A stretch of DNA of 10,060 nt from Stemphylium vesicarium (lineage: Eukaryota > Ascomycota > Dothideomycetes > Pleosporales > Pleosporaceae): positions 1 through 10,060 of the forward strand of contig QXCR01000397.1 of NCBI GenBank assembly GCA_004380135.1, written 5' to 3'. The notes below the pieces were generated by a model, which saw nothing but the letters and a program-made list of their open reading frames with translations, had not been told where the DNA came from and did no database searches. Shown piece after piece: positions 1 to 9,800 of this stretch (positions within the stretch are counted from its first letter, which is position 1; each line of letters begins with the position of its first letter). The translations under genes were made by a program, and so were the position numbers.

Positions 1-804
1 AGTTGCGTCGTCTTGGCCAGTGAGGCGGAAGTGCGTAGCTCGGAAGGCAGCGAGTAGGACGACGAACTGAGTTACTCCGTGCACCTTACAGAACTGCTGC
101 AGCTTCTCATACAGCGGGCCGGCAACCTCCAGCGTTCGAACACTGGCCTGGCCAGACAAGGTCGCTGGACGGGGCTTGTCGCAGAGCATTTCTGCAGGTC
201 GGCTTGTTTGTAGCTGGGTGAGCCAGTAGTGAAGCTGCCTCTGGTGTTCGTCGACTTGGTCCTGTTGTCTTTGCCACACCGAAAAGTCGCGGTACTGGAT
301 GGGCAGAGGCTGCACCTGGGCCAGCGGGTCGTAGCCGTGCATCGAGGCCGAGTAGAATGCAGCCAACTCACGCGTAAGCACGTCGACCGACCAACCGTCT
401 GAAACAATATGGTGCATAACGATCGATAGCACGTGGTGATCGTTACTAATGCGGTAGACAGTCACTCTCCATCCAGGCTCCGTGTGCAGATCGAAAGGAG
501 TCGCTTGGTCTTTTTGCACGGCATCTGCAAGGCCCTGCTCATCACCTGGGAGAATGTCGATGACATTTAGTTCCTGTTCACGGTATGGCTGAACCACCTG
601 CGTGCCCGTACCGTCAATAGTACCAAAGGTCGTCCGCAACGCGTCATGGCGACGCTCGAGTGCCATGAGTGCGCAATGGAGTGCTGCTAGCTGTAGCGGG
701 CCCCTGATTCGCATCGCAAACGGCATAAGGTACCAGTTCAATCCAGGATGCAGTTCTTCCAAGAACCACAGCCGCCCTTGCGCAAAAGACTGCTCGACAG
801 GCCC
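1..804 (-). other. Condensation domain C4 (module 4), truncated by window edge
   Basis: N-terminal two thirds of a condensation domain: C1 SFAQGRLWFLEEL (about 751-789), C2 RRHDALRTTF, C3 HHIVSDGWS with the second His at 409-411, and C4 YRDFSVWQ. The window ends at the first residues of C5 (GQDDAT). It shows that the protein continues into at least a fourth module. It matches C2 at about 98% of nucleotides. The truncation is only the window boundary; there is no frameshift or stop. Confidence 0.94.
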
Positions 805-3800
805 GGCTTGATCAACGCGCGGGATTGCGGTGGGAGAGCTGAGAGCAGAGGCAATAGCTGCAGCGGTGAGTCCGCTGAGCTGAGGACTGCGGAAAATGTC
901 TGCGACTGTTAGCTGCATTCCCGCCCGGCGAGCTTCGCCAACCAGCTTCATGGCAGCGATCGAGTCGCCGCCCAAGCGGAAGAAGCTGTCGTCCAACCTG
1001 ATGCTATCTCGCTCAATGCCGAGCACGCCCGACCACAGACGCTGCATCGTTCTCTCCGCCTCGGCTGTTGGCTTTCTGTTTGATCTTTTCTTTTTCCTTC
1101 TCATCTCAGCTATTTCCTCCGTTGATAATGAAGCCCCAATTTGCCGCAGTCTCCTACGGTCAGTCTTTCCGGACCATGTTGTCGGTACATCAGATATTGG
1201 AATAAAGACTTTCGGTACCATGTACTGTGGCAGAAACCTTTCCAGTCTCTCTTGGATAGCATCTATGATGCTTCGCTCATCAAAGTCTTGTATGTCGTTT
1301 TTGCTCTCTCTTTGCATGTCATTTCTTGTTCTTTGGCCCACTGCGAGGAAGCAAGCCAGGAAAGTATCCGAAACCTTCGTGGCGGGGACTAGTTCTACGA
1401 CGACCTCTGTTGCGTTCGTTATGGCAAGCTTAGCCTGGTGTTCTATTTCTCCTAGTTCGATACGCTGGCCCCGAAGCTTCACCTGCTTGTCCTTTCGGCC
1501 TAGGAGTTCAATTGATCCGTCTTTCTTGTATCTTGCCAGGTCTCCAGTCTTGTACATGCGTTTGGAACCTGTTTGTTGCTTAAAGGAGGTTCTCCATACA
1601 GGAAATTCAATGAAAGTAGCTGCTGTCTTGTCTGGTTCATCAACGTACTCTCGACCGAGTACGGGCCCCTCAATAAGCACCTCTCCAGTGGCTCCTGTTG
1701 GAACAAGCCGCTTGTGATCGTTTGGATCTACGATCCAGAAGACACCGGTGCTGGCCCTGCCTACATCCCTGATCGTTGAGGTACTTTTCAGTCTCACAGA
1801 AGAGACAATGCCAGATGTTTCGCTGCTTCCATATGTTTGCCGTAAATGTACTCGTGATTCCCATTGCGTAATCTGCGAAGCACTAATCGGTTCTCCACCC
1901 ACACACAAGGTAGCGACTGATGGAACAGACTCAGGGGTTAAAATTCCTACGACCGTTGAAGTGAGGAACGCCCAGTTCACTCTCATCTTAGATATAAATG
2001 AGACCAGATCAGTTCTTCGCTCTTCATCGGTCGGAACGCAAATGCAGCCACCGTAACTCAGCGTTAAGAGGATCTCTGCCACCGATCCAGCAAAAGAGTA
2101 AGAAGCAAATTGGAGCGTTCGCGTGCTTGCCTGCATTCCAAGATGATACCCATGGTTGAGTATGGCCGAAGATTCTGCTCGATGTTCGATTTTACATCCT
2201 TTTGGTTCTCCTGTGCTTCCCGAAGTAAAGGCAACATAAGCCGTATTCATAGGTTGCACGGATGTGGTCCAAGGAGTGTATCGGATGCCGTGAAGGACCA
2301 AATCGCTGGTGACAATAACAACACTATCAACCAACTCCTCAACAAGTGAAGCGTTTGCCGGACATGATAGTGCCAGTGCACCCAAAACCTTGCTACACAT
2401 CAATCTTAGACGCTCGTGAGGCAGAGAAGGATCAAGAAGAAGGAACGCGCCACCAGCCTTGAGCACAGCTAGCATGGCCACTATTGTCCACATAGACTTG
2501 TCGAAACACAGTGGCACAACAATCTCCGGTCTAACACCTCGCTCGACAAGGTGGCCAGCTAACTTGCTTGATAGCGTGTCTAACACACCATATGTCATCT
2601 CGCCGTCCGATGCGCAAATGGCCAATGTATCAAACCGTACACTGGCTTGCTCTGCGAATAGATCGTGGATACATCTTTCGACTGCGTCTGGCACATTCTG
2701 GTTCCAAATCTGTAGCTCTTGTCTGTCTCCGGGTGTGAGCGTGTCGATATTCCCGACTACTGCGCCGGCGTCTGCTCCAGCGAGCTGCTGCATAACGAAG
2801 CTAAACTGGCCAATGATCTTCTCTACCCTCCACCGTTCTATCACTCTTGGATCAAAGCTTGTTGTTATCTGAATCCCTTGCGCGGCCATTGTACATTGTA
2901 CCATCAGCGCGTACGTTGTGAAGTCCTGGAAATTGGAGTGACTGTGCCACTGACCAAGCAGTTCATCGCTCTTATATCCATCAGTCAAAGGCTGCACTAC
3001 AAGCAGTGTTTGAAAACTACAGGCATGCTTAGCGTGTACCGATACCTTGGCAATCTGCTGAAGCCCTGTCTGCTCATACGCGATCATTTGCACTGCCTGT
3101 TGCTGCAAGTCCTGCAAAAAGGTATCCACTGTCTGATCACTCCGCACTTGAACACGGACTGGCACCGTTGCTACAGTAGGCCCCAAGATAGACTCGATAT
3201 TGGCCACTGGTGCGTTTCGCCCAGATAAGGTAGTCCCGAAAACAACGTCTTCCGAGTTGGTATAACGACTAGCTATGATGGCCCAGGCGGAGCGGATGAG
3301 TGTCGACATTGTCAGGTCAGACATTGCTTTGGAAAGCGGAGGGCATTGGTAGGTTACTATCGCATCTGCTACCGGTTGCTGTATTGCTGATGGCAGTGGA
3401 GGAAATTGTATCGCCTGGCAATCAGCTAAAGCAAATCGCCAATATTCTGCAGCTGCCTCTCCGTCTAACTGACTGAGATACTTTATGAAAGCATGGAAGC
3501 CAGGCTGTTTCTCGACCTCGCCAACACGGTATGATTGCATGAATGCATCCATAATTCGGGGGAGCGACCATCCATCGTAAAGAGCGTGATGAATTGTCCA
3601 TACAAACCAGCGTTTCTGCGTTTGGAATTCCTTAACAAAAGCGAACCGAGTAAGGGAGTCGCCTAATCCCATGGAGACGGATTTGTCGTGCTTTAAATAA
3701 TTTTCGAGCCCCTCGGCCTCTTTCCAAAGAATTGTATCCGCCACCACTGCTTGCAGCAAACCAAACTTGCTGTTCTGCACAATCCGCGTCTGCAACACCG

Positions 3801-6800
3801 TAGTGGACGCTACAACACGCTCCCACGCAGCCCGGATGGCGACTTCGTCCACGTCAGCCCGTAATTCCAGGACGTTTTGCATGACATAGTCGCCCGTTCT
3901 TTTCGATGTCAGTGCAATCATACCTTCCTGTAGCGGTGAGCACGGATAAATATCCTTGACGAGGCTAGCGTCAACACCACAGGAGATAGCTACTTCCTCG
4001 AGGACCTCCTTCACGTCGATGCCTTCCGGTAATAAAGAGAAGGCGGGAATATGGTGATCAATCTGCTGGACGAGATGGAGATCTAGTCGGGCCATAGACG
4101 CGAGCTTAGTGTTATGAAAAAGATCTGCGACTGTCAGATGCATCCCGGACCGGCGAGCTTCGCCAACGAGCTTCACAGCCGTGATCGAATCGCCGCCCAA
4201 GCGGAAGAAGCTATCATCCATCCCGATGCTATCTTGCTCGATACCGAGCACGCGCGCCCACAAGCGTTGTAGTTTTCTCTCGGTCTCGTTTGATGGTAGC
4301 CGCTTCGGCCCCTGGCTTGATGTCTGGACCTTGTTTCGTCGGGCGAGCGCCTTGCGATCTACCTTGCCGTTCTGGTTCAATGGCATGACATCCAACAGAG
4401 TAATGGTCTGGGGAACCATGTAAGTGGGCAGCTGACTTCGAGCCATCTCTAACAGTTGCGACTGGATATTATGCACAAACGCCTGGCGCCGCGTTTCTGA
4501 AGCTTGTAATTCATCGCTGTCGCTTTGAGGATCGCTAGAGTGCTTGCCTCGTACGGTTGAATCGTCGTAGGCTGTGACAAATGCGGCAAGCTGAGCATCT
4601 TTGCCCTCCCGCTGCTGTAGTACCGTCACTGCCTCGCTTACGGACTCGTGGCTGCGGAGGACATGTTCTACCTCGCCTAGCTCAACTCGGTTGCCTCGGA
4701 TCTTGACTTGTCCATCCATCCGACCAAAGAACTCTAGCTGACCGTCTGTGGGCCGGTAGCGGACATAATCACCTGTCCGGTAGGCTTTGACGGACTGACC
4801 AGCTACTGTTACCGAGACAAAGCGATCAGTATTACGCTGCGGATCCGTATATCCACGCGCTAGGCCGTCGCCTGTCACAACGAGCTCGCCGATGACACCT
4901 AGTGGAACAAGTCGTAGGCTCGCATCCATTACGTAGGCAGCAGAGTTGCGAAGCGCACGGCCTATAGGCACTCCATTGATGCACTTCTCCTCTTGCGAAA
5001 CAATGAATATGGTGCTGAACGTTGTGTTCTCCGTGGGACCGTAGACGTGGATGAAGTTGCCCCTCAGATGCTCCCTTGCAAGACTTAAGCTGGCTGGATG
5101 GAGTTCTTCACCTCCCACACAAAGAGCTTCCAGCGCAGCAAAGATGTTGGGCAATCGAAGAGCGTAGCTTGTGAACAGAGCTGTTGTGATGAAGGCTGAT
5201 CGAACATCGTGTCGACGGAACGCTCGGAGTACGGCCTCTGGATCCAGTACGGCCATGGCGTCAATGCACACTAGTGTGCCGCCACGCAGCAGAGAAGCGT
5301 AGATTTCCCATGTAGAGGCGTCAAAGGCAAGGTTCGATACGTGCGCCATGACTGGCGAAGCCGGCAGGTGCTGCACCAGGTTGTTGTCTCGTACCAGACG
5401 CACGATTCCACGGTGCTCTACCATGACTCCCTTTGGCTGGCCAGTCGACCCCGAGGTGAACATGACGTAGGCGAGGCTGGTTGCTGAAGGGTGCACAGCA
5501 ACTGCTCGACGATATCCAGAGCAAGAGTGCGGATGGTTAGCCTGCTGGTACAGAGCTTCCGTGATCCAAACACGCTCAACGCCGCTCATCTGCATGTCTG
5601 GAAACTGGACGCCCGCTCCGAGGAGAACAATAACGCGGCCTTTGATGAAAGAGAGGATGCTCTCCATCCGCCGTGCTGGTGTCTTGACATCGAACGGCAA
5701 GTAGGCCAGGTTGGCTTTTAGGATGCCGAGAAACGCAACAATAGCCTCGCAGCTCCGGTCTGCAAATACGCCCACCAGAGTCTCCGGGGGCATCGACTGG
5801 CTGGCTAGCCACGAAGCAAGATCGTCTGAGGCTCTGTCTAGCTGAGCATAAGTCATTTCTGTCGACGCATCTTTGACGGCGATCCTAGACGGACAGGCAG
5901 AAGCCTGTTCGCGGAAGAGGTCCACAATGCTGGAGTCACGTGGGTAGGCAGTCCTCTGAATCTCCAGAAGCCCCATATCATCTAGCTCCGAGTAAGCAGC
6001 CTCGGTCATCAGTGGCAACGAGGCTATTGCAGCCTCGGGGTTCTCGAGACATGCTGCTAGAATGTTGCAGAAGACTGATACCATGCTGTCGATCGTCTCC
6101 GGGGCGAACAGATCGGTAGAAAATAGCGCTTGGCCTTGTAAGCTGTCTTCTCGTGGATAGAAATGGAATTCGAGGTCGAACCTCGAAGTCACTATGTCGC
6201 CTACGCTTTCCATTTCGACGCCTTCTAGGATCAGCTGACCTAGGTTTCGCTGCGAGTGTACAGCGAAGACCAGCTGGACGAGTGGATGGCGAGACAGGTC
6301 TCGGTCACTCTTGAGCCTCGACACAATGCTCTCGAATGGGACATCCGCGTTGGTATGAGATGCAACCCCAACGGCGTAGACTTGCTTTACTAATGTTTCA
6401 AAGCTCTCGTCGTCCCCTATAGTAGTTCGAAGACATTGCATATTGACAAAAAAGCCGATCATGTCTTTAACTTCCCACCGATCCCGATTCGCGTGTGGAG
6501 TGCCGATAGTTGCGTCGTCTTGGCCAGTGAGGCGGAAGTGCGTAGCTCGGAAGGCAGCGAGTAGGACGACGAACTGAGTTACTCCGTGCACCTTACAGAA
6601 CTGCTGCAGCTTCTCATGCAGCGGGCCGGCAACCTCCAGCGTTCGAACACTGGCCTGGCCAGACAAGGTCACTGGACGAGGCTTGTCGCAGAGCATTTCT
6701 GCAGGTCGGCTTGTTTGTAGCTGGGTGAGCCAGTAGTGAAGCTGCCTCTGGTGTTCGTCGACTTGGGCCTGTTGTCTTTGCCACACCGAAAAGTCGCGGT

Positions 6801-9800
6801 ACTGGATGGGCAGAGGCTGCACCTGGGCCAGCGGGTCGTAGCCGTGCATCGAGGCCGAGTAGAATGCAGCCAACTCGCGCATAAGCACGTCGACCGACCA
6901 ACCGTCTGAAACAATATGGTGCATGACGATCGATAGCACGTGGTGATCGTTACTAATGCGGTAGACGGTCACTCTCCATCCAGGCTCCGTGTGTAGATCG
7001 AAAGGAGTCGCTTGGTCTTTTTGCACGGCATCTGCAAGGCCCTGCTCATCACCTGGGAGAATGTCGATGACATTTAGTTCCTGTTCACGGTATGGCTGAG
7101 CCACCTGCGTGCCCGTACCGTCAATAGTACCAAAGGTCGTCCGCAACGCGTCATGGCGACGCTCGAGTGCCATGAGTGCGCAATGGAGTGCTGCTAGCTG
7201 TAGCGGGCCCCTGATTCGCATCGCAAACGGCATGAGATACCAGTTCAATCCAGGATGCAGTTCTTCCAAGAACCACAGCCGCCCTTGCGCAAAAGACTGC
7301 TCGACAGGCCCGGCATGATCAACGCGCGGGATTGCGGTGGGAGAGCTGAGAGCTGAGGCAATAGCTGCAGTGGTGAGCCCGCTGAGCTGAGGACTGCGGA
7401 AAATGTCTGCGACTGTCAGCTGCATTCCCGCCCGGCGAGCTTCGCCAACCAGCTTCATGGCAGCGATCGAGTCGCCGCCCAAGCGGAAGAAGCTGTCGTC
7501 CAACCCGATGCTATCTCGCTCAATGCCGAGCACGCCCGACCACAGACGCTGCATCGTTCTCTCTGCCTCGGATGTCGGCTGCTGTACCGGCCCTCTCCTT
7601 GTCTGGACTTCTCTCCGTTGCGCGAGCGCCTTGCGGTCAACTTTGCCGTTCTGATTCATCGGCATTGTGTCCACTACAGTAATGGTCTTGGGGACCATGT
7701 ATGCAGGCAGCTGAGTCTGGACCATCTCCAGGAGTCGTTGCTGGGTCTTCTGTAGGAACTGATGCCTCAACGGCTTGCTGCTAAGGCTTTGCAGCGGTCT
7801 CTCTGCATGATCAACGGGGAACTGGAACAGGGTCCGCGATTCTCCTTTCTCGGGCGGATGGCGATGGAAGATGGCATCCAGGCCGCCACGCTGGGAGTAC
7901 TGTCTATTCCAGCTGATCTCGACACGGTAGCCGGCTTCTTGTGCTAGCTCCACTAGATCGACGGGCGATAGGGAGGGACGCTCTTGTGCTTGATTGTGCA
8001 CTGAGCACAGCCAATCCTGGTGATCGAGCGTCTGTGTTCCTACATCCTCCAGCGAGTCGACGAGGCATCGACTCACGATGGTCTTGCTGTAGGGAATGTT
8101 GCTCACGGCTATTCTGAATGGGCTGGAGGCACTTTGCAGTTGCTGTAGGAGAGAATGGCGCTCTAGTCGGCGCTCGGCAAAATCAATCCATTCGCTCTGT
8201 TCCACACGTCGAATCTCCCGCGCTGGTCGGTCTGGAGCCTTGACGTGGATAACGGCGGCGTAGCGATAGCAACTCAGCTCGTTTGATGCCTTCATCTTCT
8301 TCGGGAGGATCTCTACGTGCTCGACGAGACCCGGGAATCGATTAGGCAGAGCAGTGAAGAAGCTCGGGTCGACCAGCAACTCTCGCTCGACCTGCTCCAT
8401 GTCGGCCATCATGCGACGAACTTCGGCCTTCGTCGCTTTGTTGTTGGTCATGTGCATCGCACGGGCTGCTAGAAAGTCTTGATATAGCGCGTACGACCTG
8501 ACGTCACCGAAGAAGAGCGTGCGGATGCCCTTGATCGTGAGCACTTCTTCCACAACCTTGAGCAGGTAGCCTAAACTTGGGAAGTACTGGACAACTGAGT
8601 TTGCGACAACAAGACTGGCCGCAATCGGCTGTTCTAGACGACCGATTTCCGCCGCTGTGGCCTTGTACACACGGACCTTGCCCTCCAACGTAGGAGAGGA
8701 CCTAGCTGTTTCTTCGATGAAGTTAACCGCTCTTTGAGATGGATCTACACCGACGTAGTCTTCTAGACCGTCTCCTAAATTGAACAGAATCATGCCAGTG
8801 CCGGATCCAATCTCGAAGACAGTGCCAGGTGGATGGCCGTTGAGTATTGTGTCGATCGTGTCGTCCAGCCACTCGTTCATCTCTGACTTGTCTATTTCGC
8901 TGCCATCATACATGGACGTCCATCCAATAAAGTCCCGACCAACACGTTCCGGGTGAAGATCATCGATTGGCGAATAGGTATCAGAGTCGAAATGAGTCTC
9001 CCATTTGTCCACATGTTGGGCTTCGTCGAGATTGCTCTTGGTATCACTCGTGTGCTTGTCTCGTACGGTTGAATCGTCGTGGACTGTGACAAATGCGGCG
9101 AGTTGAGCATCTTTGCCCTCCCGCTGCTGCAGCACCGTCACTGCCTCGCTTACTGACTCGTGGCTGCGGAGGACATGTTCTACTTCGCCTAGCTCAACTC
9201 GGTTGCCTCTGATCTTGACCTGTCCATCCATCCGACCAAAGAACTCTAGCTGACCGTCTGTGGGCCGGTAGCGGACATAATCACCTGTCCGGTAGGCCTT
9301 GACGGACTGACCAGCTACTGTTACCACGACAAAGCGATCAGTATTACGCTGTGGATCCGTGTATCCACGCGCTAGGCCGTCGCCCGTCACAACGAGCTCA
9401 CCGATAACACCTAGTGGAACAAGTCGTAGGCTCGCATCCATTACGTAGGCAGCAGAGTTATGAAGTACACGGCCTATAGGCACTCCGTTCGGGTAGGCTC
9501 CTTCCTTTGGAACGAGGAACATTGTGCTGGTAACCGTATCTTCCGTCGGACCATAAGTGTTGATGAACTTACCCGAGAGATGCTTTCTGGTGAGAACCAA
9601 GTCTCCTGGGTAGACAGCTTCACCTCCAAGAGAGAACAGGTCAAGCTTCACAAATATCTCTGGTAGTTGTAATGCATAGCTCCGGAATAGAGTCGAGGTC
9701 ATGAAGGCTGTTCGAACATCATGTCGACGGAACGCTCGGAGTACGGCCTCTGGATCCAGCACGGCCGTGGAGTCAATACACACTAGTGTGCCGCCACGCA

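Larger units (their letters stand above)
1..1062. repeat. T-C repeat, copy near window start (pairs with 6508-7569)
   Basis: Colinear gap-free copy of 6508-7569 (constant offset 6507), spanning carrier T3 and most of C4. Comparing line by line I count about 18 mismatches in the first 1050 positions, roughly 98% identity. It probably continues past position 1. Similarity ends abruptly just after the start of the T domain, near 1065. Confidence 0.95.

Noticed and set aside
72..407. Minus-strand frame starting MFQTVGRSTC, also seen at 6669-6914
   Set aside because: It is an out-of-frame reading of the C4 and C2 domains. Its recurrence comes only from the DNA repeat; the true frame there gives HHIVSDGWSVDV.
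1..1062. Repeat-induced point mutation (RIP) acting on the duplicated T-C block
   Set aside because: Most mismatches between copies are transitions, and a few fit CA-to-TA changes, but they run in both directions, are few, and introduce no stop codons. Ordinary divergence explains them.
1075..1115. Pyrimidine-rich stretch as a possible intron splice tract or promoter element
   Set aside because: It lies on the non-coding strand, and the coding strand runs through it in frame from A10 to the carrier domain without a splice signal being needed.
896..1717. Plus-strand open frame of 273 codons
   Set aside because: It is antisense to the T3, linker and A3 coding region, has no recognisable domain, and overlaps an intact conserved minus-strand protein. 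It is a compositional shadow.
2068..2097. A3 as a dead adenylation domain
   Set aside because: The pocket Asp is missing, but the A3, A7, A8 and A10 cores, including the A10 Lys, are intact, so altered specificity is a better reading than loss of function.
2459..3228. Two overlapping plus-strand frames of 137 and 169 codons
   Set aside because: Both are antisense to conserved C3/A3 motifs and show no domain features of their own.
5985..7311. C2 as a terminal cyclising or epimerization domain
   Set aside because: It sits between T1 and A2 with ordinary C1-C7 motifs, so it is an internal peptide-bond-forming domain.
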